From positions 1 through 64,000 of the forward strand of contig JAUIRK010001039.1 in NCBI GenBank assembly GCA_030549495.1: a stretch of 64,000 nucleotides of DNA, given 5' to 3'. The notes beneath the pieces were generated by a model. That model did no database searches. It saw nothing but the letters and a program-made list of their open reading frames with translations, and was not told the origin of the DNA. The stretch comes from Nectonema munidae. Its lineage: Eukaryota; Nematomorpha; Nectonematoida; Nectonematidae. The translations under genes and the position numbers were made by a program. Below, one piece after another: positions 47,172 through 62,100 of this stretch. The stretch's first letter is position 1, and the number at the start of each line of letters is the position of its first letter.

Positions 47172-50100
47172 CTAAATTTAATAAAAATCTCATTTTCCAC
47201 AGTGATTGCCACGCTCACTTTTCTCTGTTTAAGAAGATCTAGTAAGCGTGTCTAACATCAATCAATATGTATCTATTGTATTCCTAAGCGTGTCTAGAAT
47301 ATTTTTTGCGACAGACTTATATTAATCGGTTATCGGCCACAGTCGACATGTGTCGACTTTACAAAAATATGAATCGTCTGCGTTTATTAATGTTTTTTAA
47401 TATAAATCTTCTGCTTTATATTAGATATCGTCTTATTATTCTGGTCGTTAACGCGTTACTAAAAATAAATAGGTAAGTTTGTGTCAAAAAATATATATGT
47501 AAATGTATGCACGATTGTGTTAACACTTCAAAATTAAGGAAAAAATTTGAATAATCAAAAGCAGGGGTAGAGTGGATGGATTGTCACGACTGAGGAAAGA
47601 TACATTTTGAAAAGTTAAAAAATTTTATTTCAATAATTGAACATTTTGAATCCTCATCTAGTAAAAACGAGCACAAAAGATCCCTACGACTTTTCAGATT
47701 TTATATCGTTTAAGTTGGAAAAACCAAAATGCCTTAATTTAGATGTTTTTAGGTTTCAATTAATTTTATTTTGAAAAAAAATTAAAGAAATAGAAAGTTT
47801 TCCATAAACGGAACTACCTTTCAGAACCACGCTATTATTTTTCTTTAAAAAATTTTTTTTTTATAATCAATATCTCCATTAAATCAAAATGGAAGAAATA
47901 TTACAGTGGACAACATATTACTACAAAATCGCCTTACTCTGTTTGCTAGTGTGGGAAAGAATAAAAGTTCTGATAGTGAAGAGATTTCATTCAATCAAAA
48001 TTTAGAGAAGCAAAAAGTTCACTTTTCGGTTTTCGAAACAACTCAACTGTAAATTGCTACATAACAAAACTGTTTTCGTCTACCATGATGCGGATGTGTT
48101 GGACGATGAAGAAATAAAGCAGAAATTAATTTACGATACAGCAAAAGAGAAGAAGTCGACCCTTTAAATCTGCTTTTGCATTCGTACATATCTAAGAGAA
48201 GAACAAAGCGATGGCCGTTGTGTTTTTTCTATAATTTGATTGATGTGGTAGCAACAGAAACGTTTATTACACGGATGTCAGTTTGTCCATTTTGTCAAAA
48301 AAAAAAAAAGAAAATATAAACGCAGAATTTTTTTAAATTTGTGCGAACAGCTTGTTATCGATCATAGTACTTCAAAGAGAATTTGGCATCGCAAAAAGGA
48401 ACCATGGTTGGATACAGAAAAACAGGCGATTCTGATAATTTGTATATCATGATCTGGCAGTACTAAGCTCATCACTCTCATTAAATAATTGCGAAACAAA
48501 TAATAAGCGATTTTCTTTTAAATTTTCAGTTGTACAAAGAAATTTTTTTTAACATTTATTATTTCCAGTGGTTGAAAAAGCTTTTGAATTCAGTTGATGG
48601 CGGTAACTGGGTTAAAAAGTTATCCTAAGTATTTTTCAAAAATATCATTTCGTATATTTTTCATAAGGAATTCTAAGGATAAATTTTCTATCCATAGTTA
48701 CTAGTGATGAGACGATACCAGAAATTTTGTACGATCTCAATTCTCCTTGATTTGAAAAATCAGATTTACGCATTCAGCATTCATCCAACAATTTATCAGC
48801 TACAAGTTCTACAATTTATTATAAAAACTTCTATAGTTAATCACACAGCTAGCCGCTTAGATTATTTTAGATTTAAAGCTTCAGCTTTAAATTTTGAATA
48901 CTAGAGTAGAAGTAGCTCCTTACGGGGTCATCAATTTATTAAAAGAAATTCTATAAAAATTAAACTCGATTTTCATTTACAAAGAAAATTTTGAACATAA
49001 AATTCCATGTAAAATATCAATTATATAGAAAATTTTCACGATACTTGGAAAGAACAAGATTTCTGATTCCTTTCAAGGACTTAATGTAATGATTGTAAAA
49101 ATCGAATAGGTTAATTTCATTATCAGATCATGGGTACTTGAAAAAAGCGCTGGGTAACTAAAAGCCTCCTTACTTGTATGTTTGATTTTTGAACCATGAC
49201 ATTTTGCTTAGCTTCGATGCAGAGCTTCTTGTACAAAGTGAATTTATTGCACTCGATTATTTTCAAGATCTCCATCTCTTCTCCTTCCTCTTCATGGAGA
49301 AGGGGCTCGGAAATGAAGGAGTTGTTGTCTTTTCTCTCGGAGAGCGAATTTTTGATGGGACTCACAACTTCGAATGGACGGTCTGAGGTGGAACTTTTGA
49401 GTTTCAAATGGAAACGTGGTCTACGTATGCAAAATAGCGAATAAAATTTTTTTCAAATGTAAAAAAATTACCAACAAGTAAGTAAACTTAACAATACTCT
49501 TAACATTTTTCAGAAATTGAAAACTAAGCTTCACTTTTATGAACAACAGCATATAAAAAGTTTACTTACTTGCTCAAACTTATTTTATAAGAGAAGTTTA
49601 TGCGTCCTGAAAATTTTATATCTACTTTTGTATAAGATCATGAAAATGTCTCCCTTGTGCTGCTAGCCACTATGGCTTCTGTGTGGTGGTGACCGGTAAG
49701 TTTATCGCCAGGCAATTTCATCAACATACACATTTTTCCATGTTCATATATATATTTATTTTCCTATAATTTATAACCTATGAAGTAAATTTTTTATTTT
49801 TTTTAAAAAGTTAACTTTTTTATTATGCAAAATTTAGCTTATCTTTATTTTCTCTTTTAGCTGTAAAAAAAGTTTGATTTCTTAACCCAGGCTCGGTTAA
49901 GAGTCTTCTTTGAGCGAGAGATAAAAAAAGCTTTGAAAGACAAAACATTTGAGGAGACTATGGAGGAAGAAAAAGACCTTAAGACATATGGAAAGCTTTT
50001 GAACAAGTTTGTGGTAGTTTTTTTAGGAAATCAAAAAACAACTAACTACAGAAAGATTGTAAATTATATGGATGAAGTATTTTGAAAAATAAGAATTAGA

Positions 50101-53100
50101 CTGTCATTAAGACTCATTTTCTTGATCTTTTCTCCAAACTTAGGATCAGTGAGTGGGGAACATTGGTGAGAGGTTGCATCAGGATATTTCATGAATGGAA
50201 AAGAATTATTATGTCTTTGAAATTTAGCGTATTAAATATGGAAAGAATATGATTTTTCCGTTTCTGCTAGAAATTTTTTTTTCAGTTTGCACATCAGTGT
50301 AATTTGTCCTTATTACTCGGAAAAATGACATTTCACCCAAAATCGGGCATTTTGCTTATGCACATAGAACACAAGTCGATGATATCCATTCTACATTATT
50401 TATCAGTTTATTGTATTCATACATATGTACTCCGTATCTTCTTTCGGGTTTAATGTTAAAATTTTTGAGTTAATAAAATAAGCTCGCTTTTGTCCTTAAT
50501 TAATTAAAACATTTTAGTCTTTCATTTATGGAAATAATTCTTCAACTTTTATAAGTTAGTCATCAATTTATTTGTTTCTCAGTGAAAACGTTTATGTTTT
50601 TTGAAACATGATAAACCTTATTAAACGAATGAATGCTTGATCCCAGATAGAGAACACGAAGTTCAGTAATATAAATGCTTTCACAATCCTCAATGAGTCG
50701 CAAGGAGCATACGTGTCAGTTGCGTGGTAGCACACTTGACGCGATTTTCAGCGAACAGCGATTCAATTCCGAGTGAAGCCGAGTTTTTCAAAAAACAATC
50801 ATTTCTTAATGCATACTTAACATCAATGCGTTGTATACACGGTAGATCCAACATAACAGAAGGGGGAATGTTCTTGGGTTCGGTTTTTTCAAGGAAGACT
50901 TTTCCAGTCAAGTGTCTTTTGTTTTATTCTAGAACACTCATTGTTAATTATTTGTAATAAACATAAAAGTTCTTTTTTTTTCATTTCATTGTTGATGTAG
51001 AGGAATTTTTTGGTGTGGCCTGCATCTAAGAAAAATGAAGACTTCGGGCCAAATTTATTTTTTACGCTGACTACCTCTAATCCGGGAATCACTAATTCGG
51101 ACTTTCGTTAAACCGGAACATTGATTATTCCTGAAATCTTTAATTTAGTAAAATTATGGAATGATTGATTCAATGAACAACTGAGCTTCTTGAAGGTTTA
51201 GTAAAATAAAAGTTTCATAAATGAAGAAGATATAAGCTGAGTTTTTATATCTTGCAAGAAAAAGTTATTGCAGAAAGACCAGAGCATATAAAACAATAAG
51301 TTTAAAAGAAATCTTCAAAAATTGTCTACACCCAGTAGAATCTCAGTACATCTAAAAATTATCTTACAGATTCTAATGTGCAATATTTTTTTTTGTACTT
51401 TTAGTCCTAACCAGTAACTTTTTATACCTTTAGTACTAAACTAACTTTTAGTTTACAGCGAGAGAAAGTGAGTAAGCAAAGTGTGATTTTTGCATTAAAA
51501 TAGGAATCACTAATACGAAAAAAAGGTCTGTCCGATAAGACACACCGTGATGTTACATGCGGGCCGAGATTGCGTGTTCGTGGCTTAGACACGGTCATCA
51601 TCCGAGTTATAACGAATGACTTGTGTTCGTTTGTTTGATCTCATGGATCACATAGAGACAAGGATGAGAAGATGTTATAGAGAGAGAGCTGGCATACTTT
51701 TTGAAGTAGGTTCTTGTTATGGGCTGAGTTCTGGCACTGCCAGAGGGATTTATCGCTGGCGGCAGATCGATCATTTGCATTGAGCCGAACTTGAAGCGAT
51801 AGTTTGTGTGCGAATTTGCTACACCGGGCAGGGATTCCAATGCTTGAACGATGTACGGGATTGTGAGTCCGAAAAACGCCTCCGGCTTGAAGTGTTGTGG
51901 GAAGAATTGCATGCTCTGGCTGCTCTTTCTCAGATTCGCAATCTGCAGGTACAACTTGTTGCAGGCCTCTGGTGGTCACAAATTCAAAATGAAAAGTTTA
52001 AAAGAAGGTAAGGGATTTAGTTGGGCGTACGCGCCAATCTACATTTTAGTTTATAATTACAAAAATGAAATTACTACTTAAAGAAAGAGTGGACAAATCA
52101 TTGAACTTTGTAGATACACAAGCCATATTCCGAAAAACATTTGATAACAAAACAAAGGTTTCTTTGATTTAGATGCCCTAAATCTTATATAAAAAAAGTA
52201 AAAAGACATCTCTTGATTACGATATTTGAAGTAAGAGTGGCATTGTCCCTACACATCGCGTTCTTAAAACATCTGAAATCAAGTCGACTATCACTAATTC
52301 GAAATGCTCGCAAAAACTTCTTCGTTTATTTCTTAGGTATTTTATCATGTCAATGTAAGCTTTTCTCTTCCTTCAATTCTTTTTCAACATTTTTCTATTT
52401 TTTAGTTTTTCTTCCAAATTTCTTTTTCTCCTTTTTCCAAGATACAAGGTCTTCTCTACCCAATCGTTTTCTATATTCCTTCTTTCTACATCACCCATCC
52501 ATCTTAGTCTGTTTCTGCAGAGTACAACTTCTATATCATCGGTATCTAAGCTCTTACTCACTTGACTTTCTTTACGTTTCTTAGAAATAGGTCATAGCAT
52601 TTTCTCTTTTATATTCACACCTAATGCGACTGATGCGTAAGAATATTGCTATATCTTCTATGAGTCCACATATCGTACGATTTGCAGTGAATACAATTTG
52701 AAGCTACCCCATTTCCACCGCTATACCGCTGTTTTTGAGATTTGAGTATTTCAGTGTCTAATCTTCCATTGCCACAAACTTTATCTTTATTTACAATGTC
52801 AATTCGAAAAACTAATTTTTTTTTGATCTTTCACTTTGAGAATTTTCAATCAAAACTAAATCCTTTACATACACTTGTTCATAAGGCAATGCTTCTCTTT
52901 CTGCTTTACAAAGTTTTTCGACAACTATTTCCAAAGTCACTTGTTATTCTTGCTTTAGCATGTTTACACGTTGTCATTACCAATCTAACTACGCATCCTA
53001 CTACTCCTGCTTTTCTGAGTGCCCCATTTATAACTTTATCGTAGGCTTTTTCCATATGAACAAATGCACATCATAGTTTTTCACCTTTTTTTCTATACTT

Positions 53101-56100
53101 TTCTTGCAAGCCGCAAACCGAATGGCATATTCTCCAGATGTATATATTTAAAAGCATGATCTAATAGTTGTATTACTCGCAACGAGATATATTCTAACAC
53201 AGGAGTCGGCAACCTTTTTGACAGCAAAGGCCAAACAGCTATCACAGTGTCTGGACGAGGGCCATGATATTAAATATTCAAATCTGTCTAAAGAAAAATC
53301 CAGAAATTAACAATATGTTTTTAAACTTAAAATGCAGTACAGTTAAAGATGGAAAAGCGTGTGAAACACTTGATTCTGCTTATTGTACGATAGCTTTTGT
53401 ATATCAGGTAAAACACTTGTTGATGCTAAGAGTAAAAAATCATCCAGATGAATTTTTAATATACTTCATTTTTGAATCTTTGCTATTGCTCCATCAGTGC
53501 ATTTACACAAAAAGAGGCTTTGTTAAATCAAGATTCATTTCAGTACTCCACTTTATTGCTTTCGAAAATGTTCCTTCCAGAACAAATATCCTTCATGGGA
53601 ATTAATTTTACAAATTCGTCCACAAAGATAAAGGATTGTGTCATGCCTCTTACAAACACTGCGACTGTGGATTCATCGATAGCAATGCTGTAGTACTCCA
53701 AATCACATAAAAATGCACTCTAACCTATTTCTGACATTTTCGGCCATTTCTTCGATTCACCTTATTACAGTTCTTGCTGGTGTAAGCGGACTGCAGAAAT
53801 TAAATCCTTCCTTTCAGACAGATATCCATCGCTTTCAGCAATAGTTCTTTGATGAACTAACTCTCCACCAGTAAGGAGTTTTATATTTTTTTTTCTATTA
53901 GTTTTTATACCTCATAGCTTGCACGAGTGCTTCGCACATTTTCTTCAATTTTTCTGGTGAAAAAGAAAGACTGTTTTGTCAAACTATTTCTCAGCCTTGT
54001 GATCTCATCTAATTATTCTACTTAGTTATTGTAATGGTTATGACGAGCTTGATAGTTTGATCTTTTAATACAAAATATCGGTGTATGTTAAACCGTTGAT
54101 CGACAAGGCCAAGAGCCGTATAAAACTCAGTGGCGTACCGGATATGGCCGTGGGTTGCCGACCCCTGTTCAAGCGCACCTCATTTTCCTTTATAAAACGG
54201 GATAAGATAGCTACCCAACCATCCTCCGGCAACTTTTCATTTTGGATAAATTCATCAGTATTATACCTTTGACACATTTTTACCTTATTTTCCGGTAGGC
54301 ACTATCATCTCAGTAGTTATTTCACGTTGGTCTTGGAGCCTTCTTAAATTTTGTTTTTTTATTGATTCTTTGATCTCGTTATTAGTTATGATCTCGAAGG
54401 ATCCTTCACCCATTTCTCTTCCAAGATGATGATTTGTTCACTCGTTTTCTCAATTTAATAACTTCCTAAATGTTTATAAACTATTCACATTTTTTACCGT
54501 TTCTTTCAAAAATTCCCTTTTTCGATATTTTTGGCAACTTTATAATTTTCAAATATTTCTCCCTTTTCTCTTACCGAAGTTTATTTTGAAGTTTTCTAAA
54601 GCAATTCATTTTCTCTTTTAGTATTATTTCTACACAAGAATTGCACCACCACGTTTCTCTTTCTTCTCAAAATCATTTTAGCACCATTCATTATTGATCT
54701 TAAAAACTTTTTTAGATACATCTCTTTTTTGTTCTAGCATTTCTCCATATTGTTTCTTGTACACAACAAATCGCAGTCCTTCTTTCTAGAAGACTGGTTC
54801 CTCGAAAAAGGGTTTCCCACCTTTGGGGGGTTTTCCCCCCTTTTTAAATGTTTTTTTATAAAAAAAATTTTTGTGGGGTAAAAATTTTCAACCATCCCCT
54901 TTCCTTTTTATGGATTTTTTTAGGGGAAAAAATTTTTTTAAAAAAAATAACCCACAAAAGGGGGGTTGGGAGAGAGTTTCCAACTAAAAAAAAAAGTGGG
55001 GGGGAAGTATTTATTGCGAAAATTGAAAGCTCACCCTCAAACCTACCTTAGCGTTAACAGCCTTGGAGCCTTTTTTTTAAATGCATTATGCCTTTTAAAA
55101 GAAGCTAGTGAAATAAGCAAATTGACATCCACAATACCTTCATATTATCATGGGCCGTCTATGTTTATATAAATATTATTTATTAACACCAAAATTTTAT
55201 GCAAAAAAATATGCTTAAAAGAATGCAAGCACTTTCCAAATTCTTATCCAAATTAAAATGATCCATTATGAACATTGTTGCGCTTAATTCTACATTTTAA
55301 TTAAAGGCCTGCGTTTATGAGAAAACCAGAGAATAATGTTTATTATTGATGTCCCTCATACAAATAATGATTATTGAAGGATTTCACATGTCCAATGTGA
55401 TTTTATACTCAAATATTCAGGTATTTGTTATTAGCAATACAACAGATAAAATGATTCAAAACCTGTCACAATTTTTCATAAGATGATTTAGGACCCCTGA
55501 GACTCAGTTCGATTCACACAAATGTGAATAACAACCTTCATCCAACATATGAGTCTCCAAAAGGTCGAAACTGGTCTTAATCGAATTTGCTAAATTCTCG
55601 CATTCATCCTATATAGCACATTTATAATAAACCTCTCATCGCCCATCATGGAATCAAAAATATTGATGCTAGCAAATAGTATTTATATTCTTGGTTGAAA
55701 CCACCGTGAAATAATTCAAGATAATGATAAAGAGATCCTTATTTCCAAAATTAAACTGAACATATGAAAAAACGTAAACGTTTACCCTCAATTGTGCTGC
55801 CCTCATAAATAATTCCATTATGAACTTCTTCCAGTGATTTCGGATCCAGTTCTGAAATGATGAATTTCGGTTTTCTTTCAAACTCTGAAATATAACAGGA
55901 ATATGCTTTTCTCTTCGAATTGGAACTAGGATCCCAGAAGAATCGAATGATTTTGTACCCAATCTAAAGTTAGAAAAATAATTTTTATTTTTATAAAAAA
56001 AATCCACACTTCTAGTCAGCTTGAGAAAATCTGTATTATCTTTTGACTTGATTAATATGGAAATTTAGATTAGAAAAATTAAACATGACTTTAATATCTT

Positions 56101-59100
56101 AAAAATGTACCGAAAAGATGAAATTTGTATTGTGAAAATTTTCCATTTGATCCGGAAATATTTGACCCAATGATTTTAACATCAAATTGCCAACTTTCAG
56201 GACGCATTTATCTGAATTCTTCATTGCTCTAAAATGCAAATATTATTACCAAGATATTAAAGAAAGTTAAAAGCATGAGATTTCCGCTTTAACTATTTAC
56301 GAAACTTTTCACAGCTCACACTAAAATTTCGCCATCACGCATCCTGTGTATCCTCTCTTCTGCTCAGCCACCACATCTTATATACTTGGTTCCCAATTTT
56401 TGCGCGACTATATAACCCAATCTACACAGTTTAAAAGTTAGAAGTCATCTCACTATCTGGTTGAGACCGTCACATCGGGATTGGAAAATAAAGCCCAACA
56501 AACGCGTTAAGTTTTTTTTAATATAATTTAAGGCTGGACAGGTAGTAAGGACATCTAGATTGAGACGCTATGTCGGCCGACTTGCACAAATTAATTTTTA
56601 AAGCAACACGCTATTTTATCCAATTAACTAAAAAATATATTCATTATTTTTTAAAATTGATACAATATGATTTTGAGAAAAAAGTTTAGAAAAAACTACT
56701 ACTCTATTCCAATGTATATTAGTGGTCTGGCAACACCACGTGAGACTACAAAAAATTCTAGACAGTCTATAGTTTGAAACAGACTGGATCTGAGTACAGA
56801 AATTAAGGACAGAGGGTTAGGGTTTTAACCGGTCTTGAATTGGACTACGAACCGGATCTAATTCGATTTGAAACTATACAAGGAAATGTATTCTTTAAAT
56901 AAATAACATAAATAGAGATATATTTCCATAAAGGAAGAGGTTATGAAGAGTGTTGATAGGGGCATTAAATAAGGTGAAGCTTCTGTGGCTTCATTGATAG
57001 CATACTGAAACAATGTAAATCCTATATAGCGGCAAATATACAGGGGAATTACTGAAACTTTTTAGCATATCAGCGTATCATACTTCAATCAAGTTTAGCT
57101 TCTTATTAGTTATTCTTCAGATTCCATGTAGTGGTGAGTGGAGATTTTTTCATTCGTAGCGGTGTAAGTAATAGTGATTTTTACTGGCAAGTCAATAAAC
57201 TCGGACATTTAGCGAAAAGATATTTGACCGAATGCACATTTGGCCGAACAGAAATTTTACCGAACGGAGAATTGGTGATCGAATATTTCCACAAAAATTT
57301 AAATACAGTTTAGAATATTTCCAAAACTTATGCAATCAATAAAAAATGCTGTTTTAATGTTAAAACTAAAAAAATACAGTAAGAAAGATGCTCACACTAG
57401 GATTAATATTTTTTAATGATAGTTTTTATCTAAAAAATTTATTCCAAAAAAAATTGATATAAAATTAATTTATTAAAAAAAAATGTGAAACATATATTTT
57501 TAAATATTGTGAGTAATTGCTTTCAGAAAGTTAAAGTATGGTTTATGCGATATAGTATAATTCAATTAAATGTGGTGTTAGATATAATAATAATAATAAT
57601 AAAACATCATTAAAATTGATGCATTTCGGCCAAATGTCTGTTTGGTAAAATTATTGTTCGGCCAGAGGTCAGTTTGTTAAAATGCTTTTTCAGCAAAATG
57701 TCAGCCCTCGAATAATACTTAGGTATTCCTCATTCACGCTGCATTCAGTAAAGATGGATGTTAGGAAAATAAGTTATAAAAGTGCAAGAGTCTTCAGTAG
57801 AGTCTGGGAATGGCCATATGTGTATACGATATGTACTAAAATACTTGAAGAACATACCTGATAACTTGAGAATTGACTTTTCGATCAATATAAATTCTGC
57901 GCAACGCGATCAACGAATCCAAACGCTTGCTAATGGAGTAGCCGGGAGAAGAATGTTCAGGACAGAAGGTGCTCTGTGAAAAATACAAATATAGAATAAT
58001 TGTAGTAATGAACAGATTTAAACGGTGCAAACGATTGCGTAATCTGTCAGTCAAATACTAAGTATTTCCTTTGCAAGGAAGTGAATCACTGGGAAAGTGT
58101 AGAATTTTTGTTACATGCGATAAACCTGTATAAAAGCCAGCATAAGGCTTTGCTGGCTTCAGATGTAGGCTTCTACATATGGAGTTTTTAGTTCCAAGAT
58201 GTTCCCCACATGGCAGGGGTTGGAACATAACTAATCTGAGTACACTAACTAAATTTTTACCACTTTCAAAAAGTGACCTTTTAAACTGTGAATACTCTAC
58301 TGGAGTGTCACATGGCTGCTAATATACTCTGATTGTGGTCTTTCAAATATGCCATATACAGGCAGCTCTCAAAAATTTAGCCTTTTTTTCGGAATTCGCT
58401 CTGATAGTGAGCACGTTGGTATTATCAAGTTTAAATTAAGTAGGTTTGGAGAGTCGGTGTGGGTTTTGTAAGTACTAAGAGTTGGAATCGAATATTTTGC
58501 CCGCAAATCTGCTTTAAGGTTTAACTTTTTATCGTATCTTACATCGTAGATGAGGAAGGCATGTCTGCAAAATATTAAATTTACTTACAAAAGAGAAGAA
58601 TCAAAACACTATTTGTTTCTTAGATTGCAAAATCATTCGCAATGAAAATAATGTCAAATTACAAATCCTTTATAAGTCGATGACTTGATTTCCTTTTAAT
58701 CATTAATATCACAATAAAATGACAGCATTATTCCAAAGAGTTCTAACATACACCACCGATACCGTTGAAATGTTAAAGGAAACAAGAAAAACGTACATCC
58801 TCTGACAAAATGATCATCAAATGTCAAGAAAAATTCAATTAATTACATGCAAGAAACTATAAGAGAACACTTTTCAAAAGATTTCCATCATATAGCAACA
58901 ACAAAAAGAAAACACCTGAGACTTAAAGAAATTAAAAGTTACTTTCAAAAAGCACTTCTGATAAAAAGAAGAAAAAAAAGTCAAAATGCTGAAAAAATTT
59001 CTATGCAAAGATAAAAATTTGCGTCTTATAAATATAATAATAAATTATTTTTACTCACTCTCTCAATCCAGTATATTTTCTCAATAAATTCTCTTTCTTT

Positions 59101-62100
59101 TTAAAACTGAATAAAAGAACCTATCCTCCTTCTATCCGCGATGAACCAAGTTATACGCTTAATCAAAAAACGCTACATCTCAAATTAAATATTGGTGAAA
59201 CCCAAAAAATATTCACGCTTTCATTACTTCTAAAATTTTACCCAAAAATGCGATGAAAATCATTGTACATGTCAATCAGAACCTTGAGACACCATTCCTA
59301 AAGTTCTACACAAGTGTCATGCAAAAGATCTACCTACTATTCATGGAATCCAGATTTTCCCACATGACAAACTCTATAAATAGAAAAACACCTTAGCCTA
59401 GTATGTATTATAACATTTTATAAACATAAGCTTTTCTATCATTATTATCGTAATATTTTTGGCATTACTTATCCTCAAAAATAGATTAAATATAGAAGAG
59501 GACACTTTATTGAAGAAATCTAAACAAACATTTTCGTCAGATCTACCATTTTCAAAGTTTAGAGTTACAATGGCAAATAAAAATATTGAAAAGTTAAGGC
59601 AATTTTCCATTATTTTATTTTTATTTCCCATTAAATCAAATAAAGCCAGCTTTATTCAAATTCTCACAAATCAGTCTGTGAAGCTCATTTTTTTTTAAAT
59701 ATTTTTTCCTTTTTATTTTGCAAATAAAAATCAATTTATAAAAAAATTAAAAAAAATATCTAAGCTTGGAAAATGGCAGATTGGGCGAAGATGTTTGTTT
59801 AGATTTCTTAAATAAGGTGTCCATCCTCTTTTACATTTATTCTATTTTCTTGATTAAAAATAATGGACACATTCATTATTAAGAACATTAAGAACAATGA
59901 CCCAACAAAGCCTCGAGTTATATCAATTAACACGATTCACTATAAAACAACACAAGTTACATTCTTTTCGATTTCTTTATTAGTACGTATAAGCGAAGTG
60001 TCTTGGTGAAATAGCAATTACTTGAATAAAAGTTCCCTATTCCAAATTCTATTAAAAATTTTGAGATCCTTCCTGCTTCGTTCATGCCTGTCTTTCAAAA
60101 ATTGTATAATTTTGATGTTTAGATTGAAATTTTTTGTTCTTTATATTTTGAAAATCATTAACATATATAATGATGAATTGCAAGCACTTAGCAAATCCGA
60201 TCAGCGGTATCATACATGCTTAACAAATCCAAGATCGGTTTCGACCTTTTGGGTTTCATCAGTTGGGTGCAGTTAGAAACTCCCATTCCTGGGAATCGAA
60301 CACAGACTGGTAGTTGAAGACACCGAACACTATCCGAAGACCTCGAGTACTCAGTATGGAGCATTGCTGAATAGTCGAGGTCTTCAGATAGTGTTCTGTG
60401 CCCTCAACTACCAGGTAAGTTTTTAAATGATTTTGGTGAAAGTGTCAAATGTGTGACATTGACAATCAGTGATTGTAGAGATGTTATTGAGATATCCTTT
60501 AATTATGAAAAAGATGAAAATTATAATTAAAAAAGATCTCACCTTGTCCTCACAAAAAGTAAATTTCTCTTGGATAGCACAAGGCAAATGGTATTTCAGA
60601 GTACAATTCGTGGAGAAACAAGGGATCGTTGCGCCAAAAGTGGAGCAATGAGAGCAGAGTGTGGTGTTGGCCTTTTTGCGGGCAATGTCAAAGTTCATTA
60701 AAGAACCGGAAAGTGTTTCATACACGTCTTGACTCCATAGCGCACAATTGAGATGAACCCATTCATCAATATCAACATTCAAAAGTCTGCAATAAGGAAG
60801 CAGATATTTAAACGGTGATTCAAATAAACCCGCATATAATATCATGTTATAATATTTATTAAAGTCCATTTTTGAAAGTTTAGTACAAAGTAGTTAGTTA
60901 AACAGACTACATCTAGATCAGTGAATCACAACCTTTTGGACCTTATTCGAAAAAAAAAATTTTTTTGTTGCTACAAATTTTATTTTTAGTTGATTTAATT
61001 AATCAAATTTAATAAAGTAAAAAAAAATCAACATTTTATTACAAAAAATATGTTGTTTATTATGAGTCTTGAACTTAAAGTGTTGAAGCTAAACTAGATA
61101 TGTCATGTTCCAATGAAACAAATTTCCTTAAATAACATTAAATCAATCAATGTCGACTTTTGAATCAATGCTTTTAAACAAATATTTAAAAATAAATGAT
61201 ATTTTATTACTTTTAGTATCAAACCTGATTCAAGAAGACATTAAGATGGGAAAGCAGTCCCATATAACTGGACTTTTTGCCATCATAATATCAAATTTTT
61301 TTCCATTTCATAACTTCTTCTCAACAAAATAAAATAATTTTAAAATATGGACCCTTTGCAAATTTGTTGGACCGCTCTAAAAATATTGTGTATCCCTTAA
61401 AGTTACTGAATTATTATTCATATAGAACTTCTACCACTATGTGTTTTCCTGAAGAAAGCACATTTGCATAGCTTTTGGCAAGGTATGAGTTTGACAAAGT
61501 TGGATGCTGGATCCAAAGCTCACTTTAAAAGACAGTAGTTAGGACTTTCAAAGCATAAGTCACTTGTTGAAATGAAGTTTTTGAAAAGTTTGGAAAGATG
61601 TCAAAAGTATCTCTTTAATTAATTGACCCTTCATATTTAGATGCTACTGCCTCCTTAGTGAGTATCCAACTAAATATTTAGGAAGTGCAGATAGTTTTTG
61701 AAAATTTGTTAATGTTAGTTACTTATATAGTCAATTAGTTAATTTTTTATTTACAAAGGTAACTACTTGCGTAGTTATTTACCGTGTTACACATGGCAAG
61801 TATTAAATTTTCATTCAAAAATTGAACAAAGTAGAAGGATAGTTTGTCTTTGGGTCAGAAAATAAATTATATGAAAAGAATTTGCAATGCAGACTGGCAG
61901 TTGACAGTAAACTTCTAAATGTTGAGTATCTATTCAAGCTTCTCGTATAGCAATGAACTTTCATCCAATCGTTGGCTTAGTTAGTTATACGGAATAGTAG
62001 TGAGCGATACACTTTTAATGGAAAACCTTGAGACTTTTTTTGATAGTCCAGTCTGCTACTCGGCCTCCAATTATTTTATTGCATGCAAAAATCCTGGACT

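Noticed and set aside
54848-55172. Two overlapping plus-strand open frames
   Set aside because: They run through the homopolymer block that is probably poor-quality sequence.
55669-56007. 112-codon minus-strand open frame over the FYRN exon
   Set aside because: It is the wrong frame. The frame giving IGYKIIRFFWD matches FYRN and fits both splice phases.
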